Assembly: GCA_954871525.1 (NCBI GenBank) | Contig: OX940872.1 | Span: forward strand, 26,321,746-26,385,745 | Origin: Parietaria judaica | Taxonomy: Eukaryota; Streptophyta; Magnoliopsida; Rosales; Urticaceae | Direction of reading: 5' to 3' | Length of the DNA stretch: 64,000 nt | Shown here: piece by piece, positions 48,326 to 60,402 of the stretch | Layout: every line of letters starts with the position of its first letter | Position numbering within the stretch: the stretch's first letter is position 1 | Notes under the pieces: model-generated | The model's database searches: none | Seen by the model: the letters and a program-made list of their open reading frames with translations, nothing else | What the model was told of the DNA's origin: nothing | Program-made: the position numbers and the translations under genes

Positions 48326-49430
48326 CATGGTCGAGTACTAAACTATGGAGATGGTAAGAATATTGTCATTGCTAATATTCATATTAATTGTATTTCTCTT
48401 TTTGCATAAAGTTCGATAAATCAAGACTTGGGCATCTTAATTGTGTTCCTCTATAACGCATTGCAACAAGTTTTACTTCAAAATATCGAAGATCGACTGT
48501 GTTAACAAAATTTCGAGTTGTAAGATTGGAAAAACACACTAATTTTAACAAATTTCATTTTCATTTACATTTAATTTATTATTTTGACAAAATAGTTATA
48601 AATACTTGTTATATTATTATAATATTAAAAACTAGATGAGATAAAAATAAAGTCATGAAAATACAAATTGATATAATGTTGGGAATGCGAAAGAACTTGT
48701 TGATGATCTTCGGACTCTCCTGAAATTGTTTTCCTCAAACGTTCGTAAGTTGACGCAAATAATCAAAATTATCAGGCAAGTTTGCATAGAACTCGTGTCA
48801 AATGCAATCCCTTGGTATTTTGGTGCATCGCAATCGTCGTCGTTTGCATGAGATGAAAAAGTGTTCATCGAATGATGTCTCGGGAGCGGGTGGCTCGGGA
48901 ACAGGTCTCAAAGCTAAAATTCGTAATTCCCGTTACATGGCATTGCACGGGTGAGCTTCGATTATTCGATAATTCAAAACAAAAACAAAAACAATATCGA
49001 GAATAACAAAAAAAAAGTTCTAAATTCTATGTCTTATTAGTAAATATTGCACTAAATAAATATCATTATAGATACTATCAATATTATTTTATAAAATGGA
49101 TATTATATAGTTATACTATGGATGAGATCATATGGAAACTTTATTTACCATACGTCAAATATGGCGCTTTATAATCCAATTTGAATTATTTTGGAAACAA
49201 CATTGTGTAATTGTATGGTAAAAAATCCATAACTTGCCGGTGCTACAGAAACGTGGCAGCTACAAATGCTGCCTATCAATAATATCACAAGGCAAGTTAC
49301 AAAGCAAGAACCAACCGAGAATCTAATAAACCAAATAGAGAGATCATGACCCAAGAACTTGTGCGCTTGCCGGCGACAGCGAGAAGAAAAGGACGTTCGG
49401 AAAAAAACGTTACCATTGAATCCTGCCAAT
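48326..49430. other. Intergenic, AT-rich
   Basis: Nothing recognisable apart from the TOM40 3' UTR (minus) at the right edge. The 90-codon ORF at 49169-49441 covers the last TOM40 exon out of its proper reading and is a shadow. Confidence 0.5.
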
Positions 49431-52400
49431 CTACTCGCCAACAGTTAATCCAAAGCCGAACTTGTAGTCTTTCTTTTTGTGATCAAGCTGCAAAACACAA
49501 GCCCGATAATCTAGTTAGTCAGACCGAAACATATAAATGTACATCGGTGTCTCAAGAATGGGCAAATATTTCTAACTGTTTATGGAGATATCATTAACGT
49601 GTAAAATTAACAAGAATTTTGAAGGTATACTATGTCGAGACATACTCTCAACAAAGTTTAGCAAGTTTCTTAACTAATCGGAAAATTCAAATTCAATATC
49701 TTTAAATAGAATTTGGTAAGTGAAACAAGCGGCATGACACCTATTTTTTAAAAGTATACGATATAAAAGGATCTACGGAATAATTTCAATCCTATGGTTC
49801 AAAAACACGAAGATAACGACGACGATGATATATTATCCTCACCTCTGCAGAAAGAATGAAATTGAGACCCATATTTAACCGCTCTTCAAGGAAACCAGCA
49901 ACGCAGCCATTTGAATCTATCTTTCCTCTAAGACGGCTCTGTGGCAATGATAAGAAGAGAGAAGAAGTGTAAACTTGTCAATATTAATTTGGACTACAGT
50001 GAATTATAGAACGCACAAAGGCCACCCTAAGAAACTTGACATCTAATGAATTACCGATGGACTCGGATTTTGTCTTTCAGATGAAAAGCCACGGAAAAGT
50101 ACAGTAATCACTAATCATCACATCAATAGTAATTCAGCCAACAGACATTATGGGCATCGAACACTAAAAAAGTCATGGCATATACAATGAAACTGTCTTT
50201 CCTAACATATCTGTGTAAAGGAAAAAAGCGAGGAGTTTAGAGAAAAAACCTGTCTAAGGATGTAGTCATAACCGAAACTAGCAGTGACATCTCTTGACAT
50301 GTAGTTGTACATGAAGTCTGAAGCGAGGGAAACCTGAGTACAAGGAAGAAACAAAATTAAGAGACAAAAGACAACAGCGGTTGATATCAAATAACAGCAT
50401 TTTCATTGGAAGAAGTTACCTTCTCAGAAACCTTTTGAACATAGCTCAGAGCAACCATCCCCGTGCTAGCAACTTGGCCTGTGGCAACCTGTAGAGGCAC
50501 ATCACAGACCTCAAGGGTTCAGCTTTCATAGTTCAGCGACTGCAATCAACTTCTCTAAATTAAAGCTTAAGAGACAAACCATCTTGTCTGTGTTGTACCG
50601 AGCTGCATACCCAATGCCCGATTTCCTATGCTGACCAGCCCAAAATACTTCCCCACCCAATGAAAAATGTTGGGTCACACTCTGCAAAACATTATATATA
50701 TGACATTATATATAGTGACGAATGCAAGGATAAGAGTTTATCTAACGTTAAGGCTTAGCTATTAAAAGACAAAGGCAAGGAAATTCCTTATTGTCCAAGC
50801 AAACAGATTGATGAAGAGAGATAATAAAAGCAAATTAGTGGGATTATAAATGAAGCAACTTGAATTCTACAGAAGATAAGATTCAAGACTTTGACACATC
50901 ATTATTTCTTTTCACGTTATTAACATCGTTTGGTTGGCAATTGGATAATATAAGTTGTGTACTGCAGAAATAGGAAAATTGCTGACATCAATCAGAAGTG
51001 GTTTCTAAACATGTTTCTTTAATACTTTGGGAATCATACATAAGTAGAGATAATTTATAAGCAAACTCCAACAGGTGAATTCCATAGATACATATGGTTC
51101 TCAATTCTAATAAGAAGTGATGAAATTGGATACGTAAGAAAGTTTTTATTAACAACTTTTGTCAATATTATAAAAAGAAACATCGATTACATTGATAAAA
51201 ATAAATTTACAATGCAAGTCAGAGAATGGTTTACAATCAGCAGGTCCGTAAAACTGCCCGGCTGTATAGACCAAACTCTATTGCAGCTATGAACAAATTT
51301 GGAGCACACAATTGATGTTTCCGATCACTTATAGATTATACATACTGTAGTCCTATAGTTCTGCTGAATTATAGTAATTCCCTTTGACTTTTGGTCATTC
51401 TAAGCCTCAATAATATAAATCATAGACCTAATGATATGTCAAAGCAGTTTACAAAGACAGTCATCTAGGGATATAGAACTACAAATATCGTTTAAATTGT
51501 TTGGAGTAATATACACATAACAGGTAGGTCATTTTACCTGAATGTAACTAGCGCCAAATAACGCACCATTTCCTAATTGAAACTGCGACCTGAAGTCTCT
51601 ACCCTGTTCAAAGAAAAATGGAAAGAAAATAAGTTAAAGCAAAGCATAAATTACAAGACAAACAGTAGAAGAAAATAGACGATTACGATTCGAAGAGCTG
51701 GCACGAGGGAAACACCACTGGAAGTGGAAATAGACCAAAATTCTTAATTTAGGCAGAACTACTAAAACCTATAAGCAAAAAAACACCCACAGCTCCATTG
51801 CAATGTTCGCTTTACTAAAAAGCTAGCTACAGTCAAACTGATGAAGAATCCAATGTGCACAGCGTGTCGATTTCATTTTGAAGCATTTCATTGCAAATTA
51901 GTTATTGAATGCGAGAATACATCCAATATAAGACTCAATTTGACTCCAAAACAAAACAAAACAAAAAAATCACTATTCTTGAAATTAAAATTTAGTAATT
52001 TACAACCGTTTAACTTCCGAAAGTGGGCGACAAGAAGCATAGAGTCGTTAAGAAAGTATCAGTGTCTAACCTTGTAATCAAAATTGACCATTCCATGTGA
52101 CATGTGCGGCTCATTTGTAAGCTGGCAAAACGCGGACGCAGCTGTTAATAACACTATCGATGTTCCGAATTATCTTCTCATCATAATTACAACAAACATA
52201 CTGCATAACACCTGTGCATTAGCCTTGAGGGCGAGATTCTCAGTCAAATCACACTTCATCCTCGCGTTCAGCCTCCCATCAGTGAGTATCCTTCCAAACA
52301 GCATCAACTACAAGGCAATGCAGCTTCATGAGAACCATTATCAGAGCCCCAAAAAGCAAAATTCAAACAAGGCGATCGTTTCACCTTCGGGTCAATGAAA

Positions 52401-52844
52401 TTGGCTCCGAACTCGTAGTGGGCGGTCGGGATTTTGATGGTCTCGGACGACTGCGAAGGAACCTCAGTCGGCCCCATGAACACACTAACCATGTATAGAC
52501 TGATCATCAGCAAGAACTCTCCAATGAAGCACAATACAACATTCCATACGCAGAAACTGACCTGTGGCTAAGGGAAAACTTCTGATTGAGCATTTTGGTG
52601 AAATCGAAGCGCATTCCCTCAAAAAGCTCCGGTTTTAAAGACACTGTTCATACACACGCACACAAACGTAAATCAGAGACAATGAAATGATCGAAGCTCG
52701 CAACAGATAGAGAGAGAGAGAGAGGGGCTGACTGAGAGCTTCGCGGTGGATCTCTTCGTAGGGGATGGGGCAGGGAAGGTCGAAGTAGTCGACCTTCTCG
52801 TCCTCCTTGGGCTTCTGCTCCGGCGGAGGGATAGGGGTCGCCAT
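49431..52844 (-). CDS. TOM40: TOM40, mitochondrial outer-membrane import pore
   Basis: Eleven exons on the minus strand, from the start at 52844 to TAG at 49431, all with GT..AG joins; about 304 residues. Exon 1 encodes [20 protein letters not shown] and the linker EEIHREAL. The next exons carry the Porin_3 beta-barrel: [76 protein letters not shown] and the C-terminal strand [11 protein letters not shown], whose terminal beta-signal guides SAM assembly. TOM40 is the general import channel for nuclear-coded mitochondrial precursors. It matches Arabidopsis TOM40-1 in length and order. Approximate inner exon limits: 52393-52498, 52214-52309, 51541-51606, 50582-50684, 50423-50491, 50252-50335, 49843-49940. 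Confidence 0.95.
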
Positions 52845-52962
52845 TTCCGGTGCTCTGAAGCTGAAGAAGCTTCTGTGTGTGTGTGGATGCGAGAGAGTGA
52901 GAGCCAGAGAAGTGAGGGATCGTCTCTCTCTGAACCCAAAATCGCAGAGAGCAGAACTCCTA

Positions 52963-53032
52963 AAACCCTAGGTTGGTCGGGGGAGAAGAAAGGAGTCAGT
53001 CAACGTTGGGCTATGACTAAACCACAGGCCCA
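52963..53032 (-). promoter_or_regulatory. Telo-box and site II motifs in the TOM40 promoter
   Basis: A telo-box AAACCCTA (52963-52970) and two site II cores, TGGGCT (53007-53012) and GGCCCA (53027-53032), lie 120-190 bases upstream of the TOM40 start codon. This pairing is known from plant genes for mitochondrial and translation proteins, which are co-expressed in dividing cells. Function here is inferred. Confidence 0.6.
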
Positions 53033-53060
53033 ATGTCTGCAAATGTACTATAAGTAATAA

Positions 53061-53528
53061 GGGGTAATATTGGCAAAAGTAGCTAACTTTTTGTGTTTGT
53101 ATCATTTATATGGTCAATGCGATTTAATCCTGGCAATAGTATTCAAAGTTTGCTAAATCGTTTCAATCACAAATTTTCATCCACTTAACTTTTACTCTGT
53201 TAGTCAAATGGTGACGTGGCTGCGTTAACTGCCACGTGGGGTTCCAAGTGGACAACCACGTTATTTTTAATTATTTTTTTCTCTTTTTTTTATTAAAATA
53301 TCTTAATTTATTACTTAATATATTTTTTTTCTTTAATGCGTAGGACCCACTCCCTTGTCCCTCTTTATTCTCACAATGCTCGAGCAGACTTTAAATACTA
53401 TTAAGTGGATAGAAATTTACAATTGAGATGATTTAGCAAACTTTAAATACTATTACCAGGATTAAATCGCATTGGCCATATAAATGAAACAAACACAACA
53501 AGTTAGCTACTTTTGCCAATATTACCCC
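53061..53528. mobile_element. Mutator-like foldback element, 468 bp, 10-bp TSD
   Basis: A 10-bp repeat TAAGTAATAA (53051-53060, 53529-53538) flanks ends GGGGTAATATTGGCAAAAGTAGC and the reverse complement. Arms of about 130 bp match well (AAACTTTGAATACTATTGCC-like blocks), with a GTGACGTGGC-TGCGTTAACTGCCACGTGG region, itself partly palindromic, in the left arm. It sits about 200 bases upstream of TOM40. Confidence 0.9.
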
Positions 53529-53538
53529 TAAGTAATAA

Positions 53539-55305
53539 TATATATATATATGAGAAAATTAATATAATTTAATGGGTTATTCACAATTTCGTAAAATAAT
53601 AATATTTAGAAATTTAGAATTTAGAAATACTTTAATGGTATGAAATTTTTAATTTTAAGAACTACAGAAAAAAAATAGGAGTCTTCACAACCTTGTTTCT
53701 GAATTTCGCCACATCATTCACTTAACTTTTTTATTTATAGTAGATGGTATTTAAGGGTATACATTTTAATAAGATCTCAAAAAAAAAAAAAAACAATTAT
53801 TACAATTTTAAATGTTATTATCCAATTCTTATAGTTATGGCATATGTACCTTTTATTGACCAATAAGTTATTGTTATATATAAAAAATTATATTTATACC
53901 GCCATTAACCCTTAACTATATTACTATATCAATAAAAATAAATTACTAAAAGACCTCATAAGACCCTATATCTAATACAAGTTAAATTTATGTTATAAGA
54001 ATTAATAGCTGCAAAAATAGTAAGTCATTTTATACGTATGTCTTTTTCTCTGTAATAAAAAATGTCAAGTTCACATATTCTTGCAGATTGTTGAACCTCG
54101 TCCACGTTTATGTCATTGATAAGTCACTTTGGGTGCATTTGGTTATGGTCTACGAGATCAGTTTCTGGTTTTAGTTTCAAACAATGTCATATTGGTTTCG
54201 CAAACCACGTTTGGTTGCTAGTTGTCTCTGTTTTTCAAGATCGGTCTCGCAAACCACTGTAATTATAATGAAAGAAAACAGAAAACGACTTGAAGTTGTT
54301 TTCTGTCTTTGGTCATCAACTCAATAGTACAAAATAAAACAATAATAATATATTATCATTCTGTAATATTATTGTACCATTTATAATAAAATATTAATTA
54401 TGAAATTAACTTATATAATAAATTATTAAAATTATTTTATATATAATAATAAATTTGTATGATATTACTATCATATTAACAAATATACTTAAATTATGTA
54501 TATTATTAAATACTAACTTAATTACAATGATATAAACTCTTGAATTGAATATTTATTACTTTATATTACATTATTTAAACATGTAATTAGAGTCGTGAAA
54601 TATGAATAGATTTTTTATAATTTGACAAATATTTTTTAGATATAATATTAACATATATTACTTTCAAATAAAACAAACTTTCTTTTTAGTAACAAAAATT
54701 GTGTTTTATTGTATTTTTCATTTATATTCAATCAAAGATTAACAAAAAATTAACCATGTTTCAAAAATCAAACTCCCAAACTAATTTGATGTCATTACTC
54801 TCTTTCTCTCTAGATGAAGTTCAATATATAATCATTTTATATTTTTTTTACTTATTATTTATTAATTCAATTTGAGCGTATGCTTAGTTTTGTTCTACTA
54901 GACTTCGTATATCAGTCCTCAGTCCTATAAATACCTAAATCCTCATTAAAACTTTTTTTTTTTCAAATTGAATACTTCGATATAAAGCATATCTTTAGCA
55001 TCAACGACATATAAAAAATAAATTTTTAGAATATTGCATATTAGTTCTGTCCACTTAAAAACTTAAAATTATGCCACACAAATTTGAATAACCATGAATA
55101 GCTTTAAGTTTCCCTTTAAAAATACTAATAGCTTAAAGAGCCATTGTAAAAGCTTGACCTTTTCTTGTATAGCTCTAAACAATTAATCATTTAGTAATTA
55201 ATTATTTAGTCTGAACTAAACACAGGACGAGGCACACAATTTATGGCCAAAGTTTTATGTAAAAAGCTTACAAAAAAAAAAAACATTATCTTCAAAAATG
55301 CTCCA
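53539..55305. other. AT-rich intergenic
   Basis: Strongly AT-rich, without ORFs of note. An oligo-A run near 53780-53795 and many short TA tracts. The CMSS1 3' UTR (minus) lies at the right edge. No repeats with defined ends seen. Confidence 0.5.
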
Positions 55306-58222
55306 TCAACGTTTCTTTTTTCCTTGCAACGGTAACGAACCGTATAGTGCGAGCCGCGAAGTCCCTTCCACTAGCCGTTGGTGGAAGTAGTTTCTATACA
55401 GATCCCAGAATTCATCTCTGCAAGACGATATACACCGTTAGAAAATGAGACTATTGATCTCAGGGGAACTAGCAAACCGAGATGATGAGCGGACCTGACT
55501 TGCGGAAGCGTAAGCAAGGAGTATCCCTTCACATCTGGCCGTACGTCGAGTAAAATTACTGCCAACCTTGACAGCCCTAATGCCTCCATGTCAATGAGCT
55601 TCTTTATTCTGGAAAGTAACAGGATAAAGATATTTAGATGCAATAAAAAAAAATGAAGGTCGATATCTCTCAGGTGTTGCACTTTAATTAAAACAATAAA
55701 AGATTGCTACGAGGTCATATATATTAGTTGCTCCAAGTCCGAGCAAAATCGGTATGGAATCAATCGATAACTGCAATCAGGTTGATTTTGTGGTGAAAGC
55801 AAGGGTTTGATCTAAAAGAAATTGAAAAGAAAGTTTCGGGGTTTCAGTAAGGGTGATGATCATTGACCTGCTTGGTGTACCGCTAGCAATATTGACTCGG
55901 CGCTTTAGCAAAGATACCTGTATAAGGAGCAATGAAGAAGAGTAAGATACTTGTACGGCCAAGTCCAACGTAAAATTATAACATAGGTGTGGCGATCTCA
56001 CATGATTATTGGAAAACATAATAGCCATTGCTAAATTCTCACAGTAAATGTATCCCGCAAAAGAAGCGATAAGAGGAAAAACAAGTCGATTATGAAAATT
56101 AAAATTAGAAACCCGTGAAATGCATCTGGGTTTAGGATCAGACTGACGTGCAAATATACAATTCAGCATCTTGTGCTTTGATTATAAGTATGTGTGTCAT
56201 CACCTCCCATATTCCAAAAAAAAAAAAGCAAGTTACAGCGACTTAAAGCGACAAAAACAAGTACAATGAACAGAGTGTGCCACGTAAACAAAAGCAAAAT
56301 GGATAATCAAGATCAGAAGCATAAGAAACTTGTTTCTGAAATCTGAGTAGATCAGACTGACGTGCAAATATATTATTCAGCATCCCTAAGGCTCTGATAA
56401 TAAGTTTAGAGTGTCATCATTTCCGAAATCAGAAAACTAGTTTGTGGTGTTGGGGTGGTTAATGAGACTTCAGACAACACAAACACGTTTTAGAATAAAA
56501 ACGATATCGAGAAAAATGATGAAAAATACTAAAGAAAAGACGTCCTAGTGAAAGTATGGAATCAGACTGACGTGCAAATATATATTCAACTCAGCATTGT
56601 TGTACTCTGATATTATTTATGAATGTCGTCATCTCCATTTCAGGGTAGCAAATTGATTATAAGAGTTAACCTTCAACACCAAACATGAAATTGCCATAAA
56701 TAAAACATGGAAAATATCTGAACAATATATGTTCAGCATATTGAAAGTTAAGCTAACTGATTTATTCAACCAGGTTCATGCTACGATAACAATTGATCAA
56801 GTGTTGCCATCTCAAATACGAGCAACTTAGTAAGACATTAAAAACAAAAACTCGAAACTAACTCTATCTATTGAACATTGGGATCAGACTGACGTGCAAA
56901 TACAAAGATCAACATTGCTGTGCTCTGATTAAGAGTGTATAATCATCACCTCCCAAAGTTCAACAACAAGCAACTTGTTACGGATTTATTAAAAGGAAAA
57001 GCAGAAATGCAATATCGATTCTCCATCTAATGAGCATTAGGATCAGACTGACGTGCAAATACAAAGATCAGCATTGCTGCGCTCTGATTAAGAGTTTGTA
57101 TGATCATCATCTCCCAAATTTAACAATAAGGAACTCATTAACAAAATTAAGAAAAATTAGAAACAAAAAGGCTGAATATTTAGCGTATACAAACACTGCA
57201 AAACGTTTTTTAGTTTAAAATTTGGATACTATAAAACTTGCGACGCCATGAAAGTTTAGAATACAATGGAGACTGAAATAGTGAAATGCAAATTGTATGG
57301 GACCCTATTTGTACAGAAGGTTGATGGCTAGTTCCTCAAAGTCTTTTATTTTTTGCAACCAGGATGTAAAGATAGTTGAATACCATTCACGATTTTCTTT
57401 TGAACTAGCAGCGTTTGAGCTCGCAGAAAATCATTTGATTCGAAGTTCAACCAATGGAAAGTTCACATATTTGAACACCCAAAATACAGTTAATACCAAT
57501 AAAGACTATCTCATTCAACACTAGATGGCAATAGAAAGCTACCTGTTCTTCGACCTTCATATGCTTCGAGAATAGCTTCACAGCGGGGCATTCCACAGCA
57601 AGTGGACGAAAGCCCCTACAGAAACATGTAGTAATCATTTAGTCGCGGTTCCGGTCTAGAATCTTAAAAATCCCGAAACATAAATGGATTCTCACTTTAG
57701 AAGCTCTATTGCTCTCAAGGCGGAAGCGGCGATGACAAGGACCGCCGGACTCCCTGCGTCGATCTTCCCTTCCGAGAGCCGGTTTTCCCAAAGAGCTTCC
57801 TTCCAGGTTGGGCCAAAAGCCTGCTTCACATCTTCTCCGACCGACGCCGTAACTTGGTCCGGGCATTGAGACAGTCCCAAAATGCACGAATCTGCAGCAA
57901 AACCATTAATCAATCCCATGAACACACACAATATCAGCTCATAGCTTAATTCATTTCCGCATTTCAACAAATACACACCTGAGACCGATTCCAACTCGAG
58001 AGAAGAGAGCTGGACGCCATTAGCGGACTGGTACTGAGCAAGGAAGAGCTTAAGCTGCTCGGAGGCGGAGATCGGCACTGCCTCAGCGCGAGCTCCGTCG
58101 TCGCCGCCGAGCCGTGGAGTCTTCTTGCTCTTCTTCTTCTTCTGGAGGTCGACGGTGGCGGCGAGAGGCTTCCTCTTCGTCTGGCTAGGGTTTGAGAGGG
58201 AGGTTGACGGCTTCTTCTTCAT
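55306..58222 (-). CDS. CMSS1: CMSS1-like 90S pre-ribosome (ribosome biogenesis) protein
   Basis: Six exons: 57979-58222, 57696-57891, 57543-57615, 55868-55917, 55495-55608, 55306-55417. All GT..AG, phases agree; 262 residues. The N-terminus is a lysine-rich nuclear/nucleolar signal (KKKPSTS, LQKKKKSKK). The body carries the CMS1 family features: FGPTWKEAL, SPAVLVIAASALRAIELL, VNIASGTPSR, EALGLSRLAVILLD and YSLLTLPQVRDEFW. The family, including Cms1 of yeast and the Arabidopsis protein At2g43110, is linked to the U3-containing small-subunit processome. Intron 3 (55918-57542, 1625 bp) contains five C/D snoRNA genes in the same orientation. A telo-box precedes the start codon. The neighbouring genes follow the Arabidopsis order. 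Confidence 0.92.
56134..56208 (-). ncRNA. C/D-box snoRNA, intronic copy 1
   Basis: On the minus strand: C box GTGATGA (56197-56203), internal D'-like CTGA (about 56164), guide ATTTGCACGTCAGT and D box CTGA (56138-56141). Flanking GGGA at the 5' end and TCC at the 3' end can form a short terminal stem. It lies on the host strand inside CMSS1 intron 3, so it would be processed from the intron or from a polycistronic precursor. Confidence 0.8.
56349..56424 (-). ncRNA. C/D-box snoRNA, intronic copy 2
   Basis: C box ATGATGA (56414-56420) and D box CTGA (56352-56355) enclose the same guide segment (ATTTGCACGTCAGT) as its siblings. D'-like CTGA is near 56377-56380. The region between C and D' differs from the other copies. 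Confidence 0.8.
56558..56636 (-). ncRNA. C/D-box snoRNA, intronic copy 3
   Basis: The D box CTGA (56562-56565) and the guide are intact. The C box reads ATGACGA (56626-56632), one base off consensus. This copy may be less well processed. Confidence 0.7.
56880..56954 (-). ncRNA. C/D-box snoRNA, intronic copy 4
   Basis: C box GTGATGA (56943-56949), D box CTGA (56884-56887), the same guide. The flanks TTGGGA (5') and TCCC(AA) (3') pair as a 6-bp terminal stem, the best of the five. It is nearly identical to copy 5. Confidence 0.85.
57040..57116 (-). ncRNA. C/D-box snoRNA, intronic copy 5
   Basis: C box ATGATGA (57104-57110), D box CTGA (57043-57046). The flanks TTGGGA and TCCTAA pair with one G-U. 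The close match to copy 4 over its full length indicates a recent duplication; the D' CTGA is intact here (near 57068-57071). Confidence 0.85.
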
Positions 58223-58234
58223 CTTCCCGAAGCG

Positions 58235-58242
58235 TAGGGTTT
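58235..58242 (-). promoter_or_regulatory. Telo-box before CMSS1
   Basis: AAACCCTA on the minus strand, 13-20 bases upstream of the start codon. Telo-boxes are typical of plant ribosomal-protein and ribosome-biogenesis genes, which supports the CMSS1 call. Confidence 0.6.
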
Positions 58243-59048
58243 AATACAGCAACGACTGTGAAGTGGGTTTTAGGAGTGAAGAGTATTCGGGTTTCGGGTA
58301 TTCGGGTATTGCCTTAAATGATTTACTAACAGATTGCTGACGTTTTCGATATATTTAAGGAAATTTGCGGCGGAAGTTACTGAACTCATCAATATGAAAC
58401 TCACTAATGTCATAATTTTATTGCAAATAAGCTCATTGAAAGTTAAATCTACCTTTTCTCCAACTTGTTAGATATGTCACATCGCTACCTATCCTTGCAT
58501 TTCATATGTGGGCCCCTCTCCGTCGTGCAACCGGCGAGCGTCATCATCACTGCCGACCTCCCTACCGCATTCTGCTGCCCCTAGTAGCGCTCCCTTCGCT
58601 GGAATACGAGCAGTGGAGCACGGTTGGGAGGACGGTCGGAAAAGACCCCACATATACAATGTAAACATAAGCATTGATGTCGCGCGTCTGACATGGTAAA
58701 AATATGACATTTAAGGTCGTAAGAGTTGTATTTGTAATAAAAAAATATAACGTTATTTACTTTCACCGTAGGAAAGTTAAATAACTTATCTGTAATAAAC
58801 TGATGAACTCGGCAAATTTCACCAAAATTTTCCTATATTTTGTTTACTTTCTTTCCCTCTTTGCCGTGTCGTTTTCTAGGTAATAAAACTTTTACTCTAG
58901 TTTGCTTTGCCGTCGTTGGTTGAGATACTTGTCGTTTTTGAGTTATTCGTCGTTTTCTAGCAACAAGGAACGAAGGAAGTGAGCTTGGTCAACGCAGAAG
59001 CGTGCTTGACAAACAGCTTACACAGCAAGTCTCTTCTCAATCAGTAAC
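58243..59048. other. Intergenic with foldback-like pair
   Basis: Ends near 58345 (AAGGAAATTTGCGGCGGAAGT) and 58838 (in reverse complement AGGAAAATTTTGGTGAAATT) look like the arms of another decayed foldback element of about 480 bp; no clean target duplication. The insert at 58508-58645 is GC-rich and has no recognised product. Confidence 0.45.
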
Positions 59049-59104
59049 CTATAAAACTAGATGAACTTCATGCTTTTAAACTTCAACCCAAAAAACCCAC
59101 CAAA

Positions 59105-60402
59105 ATGGCGCCAAAAAAGCGCAGCAGAACAACCGAATCTTTCGCCGAGCCCGACTCTCCTACCGGTTTCGCGGCTGCAAAGTTAGCCCAAAACGAAGTC
59201 GTCCTAACTGAAATCCTCGTCCGGCTTCCAATAAAGTCCCTCCAGAGGTTCAAGTCCGTGTCCAAACACTGGCTCTCCCTCATCTCCGACCCTGCCTTCT
59301 CCCGCCTCCGAACCCCGCACCCCACTCCATCTTCGGCCTCGCCCTCAGACTTTCTGAATTCGAAACCGGATATGGCCTTGAATACGACTTTGTCGACCTG
59401 AACAGAATTATCGACGATGTAAACGCTCCGGACCCACCGCCCTTTCGAGCTCTAACCTTCGTCGAGGAGTACCGAAGCGGCATCGAGATCCTGCAGTCCT
59501 GCAACGGTCTCTTGCTGTGTCGGACAGCGCGTGTCCACGAGCTCAGAAGAAGCTACTACGTCTACAATCCCGTCACGAGGAAGTACCTCACCGTCATTCC
59601 TCGGCCTAAGATCTGCCGGCGCAAAATCGCTGCCGGCCAGATCACCAACATCTACCGGATCGGCCTGGCCTTCGATCCTTCGGAATCTGCTCACTACAAA
59701 GTTATCTGCCTTTGTAGATGCGAGGATTCCCGAGAGCGGTTCTGGATCCAGATTTACTCCTCGGAGACTCGCTCGTGGCAGCCCTCGAGTGCAGGCTCTA
59801 TCCCAGTAAGGATCACCTTCGCGTTAGCCGGCGCGGTTTACTGGAACGGATCCGTCCATTGGATCGACGACATGTGGATTCCTTCTCTGCAGTTCAACAT
59901 CAAGGAAGATCGGCTTTACGATATGCAAACCCCAGAACCTCGAGACGATGATCCGTGGAGTTCATCCTGTCACACTAGAGAAATTGCGCACTTCGGGGAG
60001 TCTCGGGGCCATTTGCACCTGATTTATCAGAAGTTCGAGCACGGAACGACGTGTATTAATGTGTTTGAGATGGAAAAGGACCGTTCCGGGTGGTTCGTCA
60101 AATACAAGGTCGATCTCGCCGAGGTTTCAACTGCGTTTCCGGAGATGATTCCGCTGAATTATTCTTCATTTCGCCCGCCGATGATGGACGACTATGACCT
60201 GTGCGTGCTCGGTGTGGTGCGCAGCGAGCGCGAGGAAGACTCGTGCTTGGTGATGTACATACCTGGGAAAGTTGTGAAGTACAACTTTAAGAGTGAAACT
60301 TTCTTCAAGCTGTGTGATTTGGAGCCTCAGCGAGCTCAGACATGGTTTCCGAGAAGTGTGGAGGTTCATCAGTACATCGAGAGTCTCACTGCTTCTGTTT
60401 GA
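59105..60402 (+). pseudogene. F-box protein with F-box-associated (FBA) domain, one frameshift
   Basis: The first frame (59105-59401) starts MAPKKRSRTT and holds the F-box (VVLTEILVRLPIKSLQRFKSVSKHWLSLISDP), which would bind SKP1 in an SCF ubiquitin ligase. The rest of the gene (FBA domain, ending at the stop 60400-60402) is in another frame, which is open from about 59325: it reads FETGYGLEYDFVDLNR, SCNGLLLCRT, SYYVYNPVTRKYLTV and on through a normal C-terminus. The shift lies between about 59300 and 59335 and equals a one-base loss or two-base gain. All else is intact, so it is either a very young pseudogene or a sequence error. It belongs to the same subfamily as the two genes downstream. 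A TATA-like TATAAAA lies at 59050. Confidence 0.85.

Noticed and set aside
57639..57887. ORFs on both strands over CMSS1 exon 2
   Set aside because: Shadows of the coding exon in other frames.
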